The notes below the pieces were generated by a model that saw nothing but the letters and a program-made list of their open reading frames with translations, searched no databases and was not told where the DNA came from. Below are positions 1-7,888 of a stretch of 35,767 nucleotides of DNA, piece by piece (the stretch's first letter is position 1; each line of letters starts with the position of its first letter). The position numbers and the translations under genes are program-made. Origin of the DNA: Desulfobacteria bacterium. GTDB lineage: Bacteria; Desulfobacterota; Desulfobacteria; Desulfobacterales; C00003060. The DNA lies in the NCBI GenBank assembly GCA_030145395.1, contig JAQYVR010000253.1, positions 1 to 35,767 of the forward strand, written 5' to 3'.

Positions 1-740
1 TGTTGAGTTCTTTCATCCACAGTGCCCAAAGCTGCCACGACCGCCGGGGCGTTGAATCCCAGATGTTCTCGAGAAGGGGTTCCCTCGGGGAGGTCACCGC
101 ACAGGGCGAGATATATCTCTGCCACCTCATTAATGGATATAGGGCAGGATTCACTATGAGCACTATCCTGACCAACAGTCTCCTCGGGTGCCTCAATAAA
201 CTTATGTATCCAGGCTCTTTCCGGCAATGACAAGGCAGTCTTGAAACCACGTATTGGCCGGGTCAAGGTCAAATCGATGTGTTCCCTGTATGTAGTCGAA
301 AGGAACGGAATAGTCCTGGTAGTGTAGTCAAGTATGTGTTCAAAACTCTCGTCTCCCCAATCTTTTATTACTTCTGTCATGGTATTCAAACATCGATCAG
401 ACAACCTATTGTACCCGGGTTCACGAGATTTAATGATCATGCAAACATTTGAATATACTGGATCCGTGGATGTACGAGATTCCTCCAAGTGTATGGCATT
501 GCTTTCAAGTTGCTCCTTGATCGCCAATCTAATAGTTGGGGCATGCGGACCATAACTAAGACTGAAGAAACGAGTCTTGTTCAAAAGATCGCCATAATTT
601 GAATAATGGTACAGCTGGGCAATATAGATCAGCTTCTGAAGCTTAACTTCTGGGAGATGAGACACCGAGCAGGCAAGATGCGTGATGAGATCCTTCAAGG
701 CATCTTGTTCGTCTTCAAGTTGAGCACGATTGAAGTTCAT
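1..740 (-). CDS. Panacea-domain (DUF4065/SocA-like) protein, 3' end cut by window edge
   Basis: An open frame of about 246 codons starts at the ATG at 740-738 and runs off the left edge without a stop. A stop codon lies in frame upstream, and a GAGGA stretch sits about 11 bases before the ATG. Residues about 33-75 hold the Panacea signature: KLQKLIYIAQLYHY followed by a SLSYGPHAP segment, matching the KLQKLLYYAQ...YGPV pattern of that family. Panacea domains are antitoxin or proteolysis-adaptor modules, as in SocA and PanA, and are usually paired with a diverse toxin gene. No toxin is visible here: the upstream neighbour is a kinase, so a partner would lie beyond the left edge. The C-terminal part (from about residue 100) is not recognised. 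A phage or regulatory protein unrelated to toxin control remains possible. Confidence 0.72.
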   Translation of the reverse strand, partial: MNFNRAQLEDEQDALKDLITHLACSVSHLPEVKLQKLIYIAQLYHYSNYGDLLNKTRFFSLSYGPHAPTIRLAIKEQLESNAIHLEESRTSTDPVYSNVCMIIKSREPGYNRLSDRCLNTMTEVIKDWGDESFEHILDYTTRTIPFLSTTYREHIDLTLTRPIRGFKTALSLPERAWIHKFIEAPEETVGQDSAHSESCPISINEVAEIYLALCGDLPEGTPSREHLGFNAPAVVAALGTVDERTQ

Positions 741-804
741 CGCACTACTATCCTCATAGTATTTTCCGCTAGTGTTGCGTCCCGAAAATGGTCACGGAGT
801 AAGG

Positions 805-835
805 AAAATGGCTTGATGGCGAAGCCATACTTTTT
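805..835. terminator. Candidate bidirectional rho-independent terminator
   Basis: ATGGCTT (808-814) pairs with AAGCCAT (822-828) around a 7-base loop. It is followed by TTTTT on the plus strand (831-835) and preceded by AAAA (805-808), which reads as TTTT on the minus strand. It lies just past the stop of the minus-strand kinase gene ending at 859, so termination of that transcript is its likely job. Confidence 0.5.
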
Positions 836-858
836 GAACAGACTTATGAGACACAACA

Positions 859-2382
859 CTATGTTACCTCGGATTCACGAGGCAGCCAGATGGTAAAAAG
901 GGACCTCTTTCCACGCTCAAGATCCACAGTTATGGTCCCCCCGTGCTCGTGTACTATCTTCTGGGTGACCAGCAGGCCCAAGCCGGTACCTTTTGAGCCC
1001 TTGGTGCTGAAAAAGCTGGTAAACATTTTCTTTCTCACTTCCTCATCCATACCGCAACCATTGTCAGAAACCTTAAATGTAAGCACTCCATCACTTTCAA
1101 GGCCAGTGGTCACTCGTACCAGGTGATCCTTACCCTCCGCCTCATCAGAGATACAGGCGTCAATGGCGTTAGAGACCAGGTTAAGCAGACAGCGATGAAT
1201 GCCTTTGGCGTCCAAGTATACCTCACCAATATTTGAATCAACATCCCTGTCAATCTCTATGCCGTATTCCTTTGCCTTCGACTCCATAAGCCCACACACC
1301 TCATCTGCAATGACATTGGGTGAGCATATTTCGCGTTTAGGCCTATCTTCATTCGAGTAGCTGATGAGATCCAGCACCAGATTGGAGATTTTACCAATAT
1401 TACTTTGCACTGTATCCCAGCCGGTGCTGAGTTTACGCATGTCATCCTTTTTTAGTCCCTTGTCGACTACATAGACTCCTCCCTCAAGACCGAACAAGAA
1501 GTTCTTGATGCAGTCGGCAAGACCAGCCACGGTTTGCCCGGTGGCAGCCAACCGTTCTGACTTGACCAGTGCGCCTTCCAGTCGCTTTATCTCTCTTAAA
1601 TCGTGAAAGAAAGCCACGCTGCCAATTACCTCGCCATTTCGATGGAGTACGCCTCCTGAAAACCTTACCGGTATACTGTCACCGCCTTTCCCTAAAACGA
1701 GAGTTTCCTGCCAGCCGCTCATTCCCTCTCTTTCGCGTTCTTTGCTATAAAGACTCTGTCTGATTTCTTGGGCCATCTCCGGTGGATAAAGACTCGAAAT
1801 ATCCACCTTCCCCACGACTTCATCCTTAGAATGTCCAAATATTCTCTCAGCGCCTTGATTAAAGGTAACTATGTTTTCATCTTTATCGGTGGCGACGATA
1901 CCGTCGATGGAATGCCGGATCAGGTTGCCCTCAAACTCGTACCTCTCTCTCAGCTCCGCTGTTGCTTCCTTTACCTTGTCTTTCAGATTCTCTGTGTATT
2001 CCTTCAGTTTCCTTCTGATATCCATCCTTTCCATAGCTCGGGTCAAGGCAACCGATAAAGCTTGATCGACAATAGGCTTGGTAATGAAATCGGAGGCGTC
2101 AAGTTGCAGTGACTGGATGGCCATATCCATATCTCCGTGCCCGGTAATTACGATTACCTCGGCTTCGGGGTTGATCTCTTTAATCCTTCTCAGCACCTCA
2201 ATGCCGTCCATGCCGGGCATCTTTATATCGGTTAACACGATAGTGGGTCGTTCTCGCTGGAATAGTTCTATTCCCTGTTTGCCGTCCTCCGCGGTTATCA
2301 CTTCATAGCCCTTGTGGGACAGAGAGATCTTCAGGACCTTCCTGATACTCTCTTCATCGTCAATGATCATGATCTTTGACAT
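859..2382 (-). CDS. Receiver-PAS-histidine-kinase hybrid with Asp at the phospho-acceptor position
   Basis: 507 aa, cytoplasmic, no membrane segments. Residues 1-120 are a CheY-like receiver with acidic pair D8/D9, phospho-acceptor D52 in TDIKMPGMDG and K102 in the TKP motif. A coiled-coil linker (120-150) leads to a PAS domain (about 150-268). The DHp region (275-345) contains GQTVAGLADCIKN, where the family has AHxIKN, so D290 occupies the usual His site (GAC for CAC). The HATPase domain is intact: N-box NLVSNAIDA (401-409), SDNGCGM (439-445) and GTGLGL (465-470). The start is supported by AGGAAG eight bases upstream. It stands alone, convergent with nothing, ahead of a terminator hairpin. 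By family it should sense through PAS and signal by phosphorelay. The missing His suggests a degenerate kinase, perhaps a phosphatase or an ATP-dependent scaffold, unless another His is used. Confidence 0.9.
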   Translation of the reverse strand: MSKIMIIDDEESIRKVLKISLSHKGYEVITAEDGKQGIELFQRERPTIVLTDIKMPGMDGIEVLRRIKEINPEAEVIVITGHGDMDMAIQSLQLDASDFITKPIVDQALSVALTRAMERMDIRRKLKEYTENLKDKVKEATAELRERYEFEGNLIRHSIDGIVATDKDENIVTFNQGAERIFGHSKDEVVGKVDISSLYPPEMAQEIRQSLYSKEREREGMSGWQETLVLGKGGDSIPVRFSGGVLHRNGEVIGSVAFFHDLREIKRLEGALVKSERLAATGQTVAGLADCIKNFLFGLEGGVYVVDKGLKKDDMRKLSTGWDTVQSNIGKISNLVLDLISYSNEDRPKREICSPNVIADEVCGLMESKAKEYGIEIDRDVDSNIGEVYLDAKGIHRCLLNLVSNAIDACISDEAEGKDHLVRVTTGLESDGVLTFKVSDNGCGMDEEVRKKMFTSFFSTKGSKGTGLGLLVTQKIVHEHGGTITVDLERGKRSLFTIWLPRESEVT

Positions 2383-2544
2383 GGCACTATCTTCCTATCA
2401 CAAGCAGAAAAGCTTATCGGGAGATCCCGGGCTGTTCGGCACTCAGTGGTCTATAGTCAAATAGCGTGTTTCAAAGATAAACCACTGCGTTCCCGCCTCT
2501 CTTGGGGCTGGCGCGGCTGCCTGCTCTACAACTGCGTTTCGACA
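2383..2544. other. Upstream non-coding region of the kinase gene, with a dyad
   Basis: No gene seen. AGTGGTCTAT (2445-2454) and ATAAACCACT (2477-2486) form a 10-bp inverted repeat with one mismatch about 65-100 bases before the kinase start. It could be an operator or a 5' leader hairpin. No clear -35/-10 pair was found. Confidence 0.35.
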
Positions 2545-2741
2545 CTAGAACCCATCTCAAAAACAATCTAAGTGCCCATGGCGGCGTTCCGAAACGGTTC
2601 AAAATGCTCACATACTATCGTGTATGCTCCGCTTTTTCACCGTTCCGCGTTTGCTGAGAACCTTTATCTTATGAATAGATCCGAAGTCCCGCCGTTAGGC
2701 GGGGCCTTGAACCCTAACCTTATTCTTGAGATAGGTTATAG
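2545..2741 (-). repeat. MITE-like element, copy 1, with terminal inverted repeats
   Basis: The ends are CTAGAACCCATCTCAAAAA (plus strand, from 2545) and CTATAACCTATCTCAAGAA (read on the minus strand from 2741), matching at 16 of 19 positions. The interior on the minus strand carries GCCTAACGGCGGGACTTCGG and GGTTCTCAGCAAACGCGG. It also has a segment related to CATACACGATAGTATGTGAG. All three recur in order in copy 2 at 15977-16210, on the opposite strand. No transposase ORF is inside. It begins eight bases after the stop of the antiporter gene ending at 2749, so it lies in that transcript's 3' end. The small size, inverted ends and dispersed copies fit a non-autonomous element; mobility is inferred. 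Confidence 0.7.
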
Positions 2742-2748
2742 TTAAAGG

Positions 2749-4236
2749 TTACAACTTTGGCACAGCAAAGTCGATTATGTTTGACAGGATTGTCTGATTG
2801 TAAAGACCGATCAGAATAATGGCCACGGCTATTGCGATAGTAGGAACCAGCATGCTGAGAGGGGCTTCATCAATCGCGGTGTGTTCGGCACCGTTTGCAT
2901 GTTCCCCGTGAGAAGCCTGGAAAACATATCCGATTTCAATAATACGAAAGAAAAGGACCACACTGACCAGACTGGACAGGAGTAATGCCACCAGAAATGC
3001 CCAATGCTGGGCTATCACGGCTCCATGGATAAGATACCACTTGCTGAAGAAACCGCAGGTGGGCGGGACACCAATGATGGACAAAGCGCCGACCACAAAA
3101 GCAGCCATCGTGAAAGGCATTTTCCTGAAGAGGTCTTTACAGTCAGATAGGTCGTGACGGCCCGTCTTATACGCGACAATGCCGGCAACCGTAAAAAGCC
3201 CAACAGTCATCACCGCGTCATTCAGGATGTGGAGAATCGCCCCCTTGATCGCTGTTGCATTGGCCAATCCCACGCCGCCGACAATGTATCCGACCTCAGC
3301 GACCACAATATAGCACAGCATTCTTTTGAGATCAGTCTGGGCAAGGGCCATGGTTGCGCCGCCCAAAATGGCAATCACACCTGCCCAGACCATGATGTCG
3401 GCGACCGGAAGCAGATCTATGAACAACGCCGGCTTGAACACGGTAAAAAGTACCCTGATCATGACGTAGAGTGATATCTTGGTCATCAAAGGGGCGATCA
3501 GGGCGCTTGCGGCTGAAGGGGCTTTTGTGTAGGCGTCCGGCAGCCAAACATGGACAGGGAAAAGGGCCATCTTCACGGCCAACCCTGCAAGCAGGAACGC
3601 AACGGCGGTAAGGACAACCTTTGAATGATACAGGTCCGGCAGGATTTGATACACATCAGCCATATTGAGAGAACCCGTACTCACGTAGATATAGCCGACT
3701 CCCAACAGGTAGAAACAGGCGCCAATGGTACCCATGACGATATATCTAAAGGTGGCCAGGGGCGCGCCGTCCTCGCCAACGGCAACAAGGGCATATCCGG
3801 CCAGAGAGGCGACTTCTAAGAAGACGTACAGGTTAAAGAGATCACCGGTTATTACGATCCCCACGAAGCCGGTCACCTGCAGAAGGAATATGGTATAGAA
3901 GTACACGGCCCGGTCAGGCAATTCCTGTTCAACGCTGCGTTTGGAATATATCGCTACGATCAGGCTGATCGCAGACACGACAACCAACATCATAGCGTTC
4001 AGGTGATCGATGACGTATTCTATCCCAAACGGGGGAGCCCAGCCTCCCATACGATAGTGTATGGGGCCACCCTGTATTACGGCAAACAGGGTGTCAATCG
4101 ATGCCAGGCTGCACAGTGAAAGGGCGAGAACTGACCAATAATAGCAGAGGTCCTTTCTCCACAGTCCTACAAGCGGGGTAAGGAACGAACATAACAAAGG
4201 AATAACGACAATAAAAACGGGGATCTGTGCTGTCAT
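2749..4236 (-). CDS. mrpD: Mrp-type Na+/H+ antiporter subunit D (D1, set A)
   Basis: 495 aa from the ATG at 4236 (an in-frame GTG lies immediately before; AGAGG is eight bases upstream of the ATG). It is a proton-conducting transporter of the NuoL/M/MrpD family with about 14 membrane segments. Residues expected for the proton path are present: E141 in FNLYVFLEVASLAGYA, K222 in KMALFPVHVWLPDAY, K253 in APLMTKIS and K399 in FFSKWYLI. The loop near residues 443-452 is histidine-rich (SHGEHANGAEH). It is the last gene of set A, one base after MrpC, and a repeat element follows the stop. By family it is an antiporter-like membrane subunit exchanging Na+ for H+. The paralogue at 21163-22668 is very similar throughout. 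Confidence 0.93.
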   Translation of the reverse strand: MTAQIPVFIVVIPLLCSFLTPLVGLWRKDLCYYWSVLALSLCSLASIDTLFAVIQGGPIHYRMGGWAPPFGIEYVIDHLNAMMLVVVSAISLIVAIYSKRSVEQELPDRAVYFYTIFLLQVTGFVGIVITGDLFNLYVFLEVASLAGYALVAVGEDGAPLATFRYIVMGTIGACFYLLGVGYIYVSTGSLNMADVYQILPDLYHSKVVLTAVAFLLAGLAVKMALFPVHVWLPDAYTKAPSAASALIAPLMTKISLYVMIRVLFTVFKPALFIDLLPVADIMVWAGVIAILGGATMALAQTDLKRMLCYIVVAEVGYIVGGVGLANATAIKGAILHILNDAVMTVGLFTVAGIVAYKTGRHDLSDCKDLFRKMPFTMAAFVVGALSIIGVPPTCGFFSKWYLIHGAVIAQHWAFLVALLLSSLVSVVLFFRIIEIGYVFQASHGEHANGAEHTAIDEAPLSMLVPTIAIAVAIILIGLYNQTILSNIIDFAVPKL

Positions 4237-4240
4237 CACA

Positions 4241-4651
4241 TCAACCTCTTCGCACCAACTTCATGATTTCGTCTTCCTCCAGTGTGCCATATCTCCTGTA
4301 GATCAGAATAACTACGGCTAGTGCGACACCCAGTGTGGCGACCATCACCACAATGGCTGTGAGCATGAGCACATGCGGCAAAGGATTGGCATATTGCATC
4401 ACGTCAATGGCATTTGCCCCATGCTCAATGCCGTGAGTCGCATGGCCATGGGCATACTCCAGGATGGGGACAGTCGCGCCCCCCTTCTTGACAGACGTGG
4501 AGATGTAGAAGAATATGATAGCGGATTGAAATATGTTCATGCCGATGATCTTTTTCACCAAGTTCCTCTTTGCCATCATGGCATAGAAGCCGATCATCAT
4601 CAGACCTATGTACATCCAATAGTTGTAGTAGTTGACTATGAATTCAAACAT
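4241..4651 (-). CDS. mrpC: Mrp antiporter subunit C (NuoK-like, set A)
   Basis: 136 aa with three membrane helices, the NuoK/MrpC fold. Recognisable stretches are KKIIGMNIFQSAIIFFYI (helix 2) and YANPLPHVLMLTAIVV (helix 3), the latter being the conserved NPLPxxLxLTAIV signature. The loop between helices 2 and 3 is longer than usual and histidine-rich (H68, H70, H73, H77). The C-terminus has the usual LEEDE tail. It sits one base before MbhE-like and two to five bases ahead of D1, so translational coupling is likely. In Mrp complexes this subunit packs between the antiporter-like subunits and the small subunits. Confidence 0.93.
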   Translation of the reverse strand: MFEFIVNYYNYWMYIGLMMIGFYAMMAKRNLVKKIIGMNIFQSAIIFFYISTSVKKGGATVPILEYAHGHATHGIEHGANAIDVMQYANPLPHVLMLTAIVVMVATLGVALAVVILIYRRYGTLEEDEIMKLVRRG

Positions 4652-4652
4652 T

Positions 4653-4937
4653 TCACTTCCCCTGTCTCTTACGGCCTTTTCCCAACAAGAACAGGCACGC
4701 CATTCCAGCGGTGAAGACTACCGTCGTCTCCCCGAGCGTGTCATAACCCCTATAGTCAGCAAGCACCGAGGTGACCACATTGGGGGTCGCTGTATGCTCT
4801 ATGCTGTGCTGGAGGTAATAGGGAGACACATGCGTGGAAGCGGGAGAATGAGGGTCGCCCCACTTGGGCATATCGAGGGACCCGTATACAAGTGCCGCCC
4901 CCATGAGCACTCCGGCAATAATGCTTAGAATCTTCAA
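4653..4937 (-). CDS. MbhE-like small antiporter subunit (MrpA C-terminal domain homologue, set A)
   Basis: 94 aa. The start chosen is the TTG at 4937, because AGGAGG lies eight bases upstream and the family's hydrophobic N-terminus (KILSIIAGVLMGAAL) begins there; a longer reading of the frame adds an unrelated N-terminus. The first helix is followed by a periplasmic stretch with SPASTHVSPYYL, then PNVVTSVLADYRGYDTLGE, the signature of MbhE and of the extreme C-terminal part of MrpA, and a second helix ending in basic residues. TTGA overlaps the stop of the preceding DUF4040 gene. In set B the same domain is fused to MrpB. In canonical Mrp it is part of the long MrpA, absent here. Confidence 0.88.
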   Translation of the reverse strand: MKILSIIAGVLMGAALVYGSLDMPKWGDPHSPASTHVSPYYLQHSIEHTATPNVVTSVLADYRGYDTLGETTVVFTAGMACLFLLGKGRKRQGK

Positions 4938-5179
4938 TCGTTGGACCTCCTTTTTGTTTTGCTCACGGCTCCAATCATCAGCACCGTTCCGATACCTGCA
5001 CTCACAGAGGCCTCTGTGAAGGCAACATCGATAGCGGCCATTTGAGCCCAAAGCAGGCACATGAAGAAGCTGTAGGCGCCAAGAATGACGACCGCGCTGA
5101 GAAGATCTTTTATGGTTATGGCGGCAATGGCACATATGTAGACAAAGAGAACCAGTATCAAATCGAACGGCAGGATCAT
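4934..5179 (-). CDS. DUF4040/MbhD-like small antiporter subunit (set A)
   Basis: 81 aa, three predicted helices. The ATG at 5179 is chosen because AGGAGG stands six bases before it. The frame is open further upstream, but that part overlaps MrpG and gives no membrane sequence. The signature IKDLLSAVVILGAYSFFMCL followed by DVAFTEASVSAGIGTVL is the DUF4040 domain found in MbhD and in the C-terminal half of MrpA. ATGA overlaps the MrpG stop, and its own stop overlaps the next start as TTGA. In Mrp structures this domain sits next to MrpC and the E/F/G group and contributes to the sodium or proton path. Confidence 0.88.
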   Translation of the reverse strand: MILPFDLILVLFVYICAIAAITIKDLLSAVVILGAYSFFMCLLWAQMAAIDVAFTEASVSAGIGTVLMIGAVSKTKRRSND

Positions 5180-5529
5180 TTTTCGCCTCCTTGTTCCACG
5201 GTGTCCTCGTCGAGCAAAACTGCGCGCTCTAATGTCCAAGGCCGAACCCCACATCTAAAGGCTGCCCTTGAAATAGCGTGGGTGGCTGTGGGTTGAGCCA
5301 GAAATAGAAAGACAGCAATAAAGACGATCTTTGCGCTGGTTAACGAAAACCCGTGGTGTACGGCAAGTGCCACCAGGAACCAAAGGGCCGCTAAGGTATC
5401 TCCTTTTCCGGTAGCGTGAAGCCTTGTGAAGAAATCAGGTAAACGCAGCAGACCCAGGGTGGCTGTGAAGAACAAGAAGAAACCACCCAGCATAAACAAT
5501 ATGACTAAGACGTCTTTGACTATCATCAC
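5176..5529 (-). CDS. mrpG: Mrp antiporter subunit G (set A)
   Basis: 117 aa, three helices. LRLPDFFTRLHATGKGDTL is the hallmark MnhG/MrpG motif, and LAQPTATHAISRAA matches the conserved P-T-A-T-H-A near the end. The C-terminal 30 residues extend past the usual domain (TLERAVLLDEDTVEQ) and are acidic. It overlaps MrpF by four bases (ATGA) at its start and DUF4040 by four at its end. It is an accessory membrane subunit needed for Mrp assembly in characterised systems. Confidence 0.92.
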   Translation of the reverse strand: MMIVKDVLVILFMLGGFFLFFTATLGLLRLPDFFTRLHATGKGDTLAALWFLVALAVHHGFSLTSAKIVFIAVFLFLAQPTATHAISRAAFRCGVRPWTLERAVLLDEDTVEQGGEK

Positions 5530-5792
5530 ACTTCTCCCGACCTCTCAAGGTATTTTGCCAAAACCACAGTCCCTATGAAATTTAAGAGAGCGTATACCAT
5601 GCTGATGTCGATAAACATGTCTATCCTGTCGTATATAACACCCATAAGGAGTAAAATAATCAACGTCTTTGTGCCGATAGCCGAGATGCCGGCCGCTCTG
5701 TTTAAGATTGTGGGGCCAAACGTGGCACGGTACAGACAAAGTAATACCAAGACGCACATTCCAACACCTATAATCATGAAGAATTGTGTCAT
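5526..5792 (-). CDS. mrpF: Mrp antiporter subunit F (set A)
   Basis: 88 aa from the ATG at 5792, preceded by AGGAG five to six bases away; an upstream in-frame ATG at 5855 lies inside MrpB and adds a soluble tail unlike the family. Three helices. YRATFGPTILNRAAGISAIG is the MrpF signature, and RIDMFIDISMVYALLNFIGT follows. It shares ATGA with the MrpB stop and overlaps MrpG by four bases. In bacterial systems subunit F has been linked to bile salt and cation efflux as part of the complex. Confidence 0.92.
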   Translation of the reverse strand: MTQFFMIIGVGMCVLVLLCLYRATFGPTILNRAAGISAIGTKTLIILLLMGVIYDRIDMFIDISMVYALLNFIGTVVLAKYLERSGEV

Positions 5793-6253
5793 TCTAAGCT
5801 CCTGTAATCTTCCGGAGATTCTTCTGCTGTAAATATGGCAAAGAAGACGGTGCACATGACAGCCATGACTGCCAAGGCGACGCCAATCTCAACACCCAGG
5901 ATTCCGAGTGATCTTGCCTCGGCCGGTGTCACCCGAAGGATCTTGCCGAGCTTGGCATAATCGAGATAGTTCCCACCAAGGATCAGGCAGAGGGCTCCTA
6001 TGCCTCCATAGATCAACACCCCGATGCTACTGAGGACCATTGCAGCCTTTTCAGACATCCGCCTCCTGGTTTTTTCCAGGCCGTGGCTGACACCCAACAA
6101 CACAAAACTGGCTGCTAAGATCACTCCCCCCTGAAAGCCGCCCCCGGGGCTGTAATGGCCGTGCATGACCACATACAGGGCATAGACCACTATGAATGGT
6201 ACAAGTAACCTGGCGACTGCCTTTACAATGACATCATCGCTCTCCTGAATCAT
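5789..6253 (-). CDS. mrpB: Mrp antiporter subunit B (set A, free-standing)
   Basis: 154 aa, four helices. MHGHYSPGGGFQGGVILAAS is the MnhB/MrpB signature, preceded by RLLVPFIVVYALYVV. It starts at the ATG at 6253 with GGGAGAAG upstream, 78 bases after MrpE, and overlaps MrpF by four bases. In set B the equivalent domain is fused behind MbhE, so B is a separate protein at a different gene position here. The C-terminus (EESPEDYRSLE) is acidic. In Mrp complexes MrpB joins the MrpA C-terminal region to subunits C and D. Confidence 0.92.
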   Translation of the reverse strand: MIQESDDVIVKAVARLLVPFIVVYALYVVMHGHYSPGGGFQGGVILAASFVLLGVSHGLEKTRRRMSEKAAMVLSSIGVLIYGGIGALCLILGGNYLDYAKLGKILRVTPAEARSLGILGVEIGVALAVMAVMCTVFFAIFTAEESPEDYRSLE

Positions 6254-6331
6254 TCTGTTTTCTTCTCCCTCATAAGGATTCTAGACTTGAGTTATAACAA
6301 ACCATTGACAGCCCACGATGACCCCACTTAC

Positions 6332-7051
6332 TCACGTACGAAGTGTTTGGTATATGCGTGCCGCATCAAGTACATCCTCTACATACAGATGATCTGCCTC
6401 CATGAATATGTGAGCCACTCTGTCTTCCATATCACCGGCATTCAGCTCGTTGGCAACTTTCTGGCTCACCGCGTGAACATAGAAGACCCCATCTTTTATG
6501 TCCATGGTGATCGTCCCGGGAGTGAGGGTGATGGAATTTGCCAGGGTCACGCAGGAGATATCGGTCTCCAATTTTGTTTTGAACTTCACGATCTGTGGAT
6601 CTATGGGCATCTTGCGGCGCAGCACTAGAGAAGCCACATGGATATTGGCCAATATAATCTGTTGAATCAACCACGGAATATAGGCAATAAACCTGGCAGC
6701 TATCACCCGCATGTCTCCGACCCTCACGTTGGCAAATAGTAAGTCGTGGAACAAGTAAGCCGTCAGGGCACAACAAATGACCCCAAGCGTGAGATGAAAT
6801 GCGTCAAATTTACCTGATAGCAGCATCCAGAATGCAAGCAAGATAATGGTGGTCCCGACAATGTTCTGAAATTGGGTCTTTCTCTTTTGGGTGCCCGTAA
6901 ACAGGAGCTGCCCCCTTTTTTCTTGACGAAATCTGGTCTGCTCTGCCGTAAACTGAACGGCTGTGTCCAACAGGCCTACCGCATGCTCCCTCGCCCGCTC
7001 CATGACCCTGAAAGCGTTGTCTGTCGACTCAAGTAACAACGTGACTTCCAT
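6332..7051 (-). CDS. mrpE: Mrp antiporter subunit E with N-terminal extension (set A)
   Basis: 239 aa from the ATG at 7051, placed seven bases after AAGGAG; an ATG two codons upstream is also possible. The first 65 residues are soluble, helical and charged and have no counterpart in the set B copy. The MnhE domain follows: FWMLLSGKFDAFHLTLGV, two helices, then a soluble domain with VTLANSITLTPGTITMDI, the conserved MrpE signature. The C-terminal 25 residues (EADHLYVEDVLDAARIYQTL) also extend past the domain. It stands 27-33 bases after the Usp gene. MrpE is a peripheral membrane subunit with a cytoplasmic domain, often needed for full antiport. Confidence 0.92.
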   Translation of the reverse strand: MEVTLLLESTDNAFRVMERAREHAVGLLDTAVQFTAEQTRFRQEKRGQLLFTGTQKRKTQFQNIVGTTIILLAFWMLLSGKFDAFHLTLGVICCALTAYLFHDLLFANVRVGDMRVIAARFIAYIPWLIQQIILANIHVASLVLRRKMPIDPQIVKFKTKLETDISCVTLANSITLTPGTITMDIKDGVFYVHAVSQKVANELNAGDMEDRVAHIFMEADHLYVEDVLDAARIYQTLRT

Positions 7052-7084
7052 CTCCATACTCCTTTTTGAAAATGCTGCCCTATG

Positions 7085-7849
7085 TCAAGGGATGACCAAG
7101 ATGGGCACCACCGACGCTTCTGTTATCCGACAGAGGGAACTTGGTGACCAAAGGTTCTTCAGGGCAGACTTGCCGGTCGTTCCCATGACGATGCAGGTGG
7201 CGTCATAGTCCTTAGCTGCAAGCATGATTTCCTCTGACGGTTCACCCGCATAAACATGGGGCTCGGCATCTATGCCGTGATCCGTGAACAACCTGCGCGA
7301 TTCCTTGAGCTTGCGTTGGAGGCTGCGGATATCTCTTACAGACAGTTTTTTGTCTATGACGTGGACGATATCCAGAGTCTCGGTGATCGTTTCAAGATCC
7401 AGGCTGAGGAGGTAACGCAAGGCCTTCTCCGATACAGCTGACCAGTCTGTGGCAAATATAAGGTGAGCAAACAGGTCACTTTCCCCGGATCCCGGTGCCT
7501 GAGCATCTTGGGGGAGGATGAGCACCGGTAAGTCGGATGCCTTCACGAGCTCCGTTGTCAGGGAGCTGCGGAAAAGCCTTCTGCGTCTGTTCAGGTTGGC
7601 CGCAATGAGTGAAACGCCCTCTCCATGGGCAGCATCCACGATGGCAGGCACCAAAGGCCCATCCACTGTGCGTGTCTTTGCCCGCATGCCTTGGTCGGTG
7701 AGCCTTGTTTCCCAGTCATATGCCCTGATTGTATCCAAAAGGATGACTTCATCAAGCCCTATCGCGCGAAGGGCCAGCAAGCCCTCAACTTCAGCAAAGC
7801 TCGGCTGTCCGACGTCCGTAACATAAAGTAATTTTTCCACTTTCCTCAC
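7085..7849 (-). CDS. Tandem universal-stress-protein domain protein
   Basis: 254 aa, soluble, from a GTG at 7849 (a second GTG three codons later is equally placed behind GAGG). Two UspA-like alpha/beta domains: residues 1-120 are diverged, and residues about 125-254 are closer to the family. The second has ATDWSAVSEKALRYLL and the nucleotide loop MGTTGKSALKNLWSPSS. The family pattern is G-x2-G-x9-G-S/T; here the third Gly is not conserved, so ATP binding is uncertain. It lies between a receiver gene and MrpE in set A and has no counterpart in set B. Usp domains accompany many antiporters and may regulate them by binding nucleotide; that role is inferred. Confidence 0.85.
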   Translation of the reverse strand: MRKVEKLLYVTDVGQPSFAEVEGLLALRAIGLDEVILLDTIRAYDWETRLTDQGMRAKTRTVDGPLVPAIVDAAHGEGVSLIAANLNRRRRLFRSSLTTELVKASDLPVLILPQDAQAPGSGESDLFAHLIFATDWSAVSEKALRYLLSLDLETITETLDIVHVIDKKLSVRDIRSLQRKLKESRRLFTDHGIDAEPHVYAGEPSEEIMLAAKDYDATCIVMGTTGKSALKNLWSPSSLCRITEASVVPILVIP

Positions 7850-7888
7850 TGGACTACTCCGTGGCTGTCGTCGAATGCATAAAGAACC

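Noticed and set aside
4938-5135. Upstream extension of the MbhE-like frame
   Set aside because: It reads the DUF4040 gene out of frame; a TTG with AGGAGG gives the family's N-terminus. The same holds for 23895-24017 in set B.
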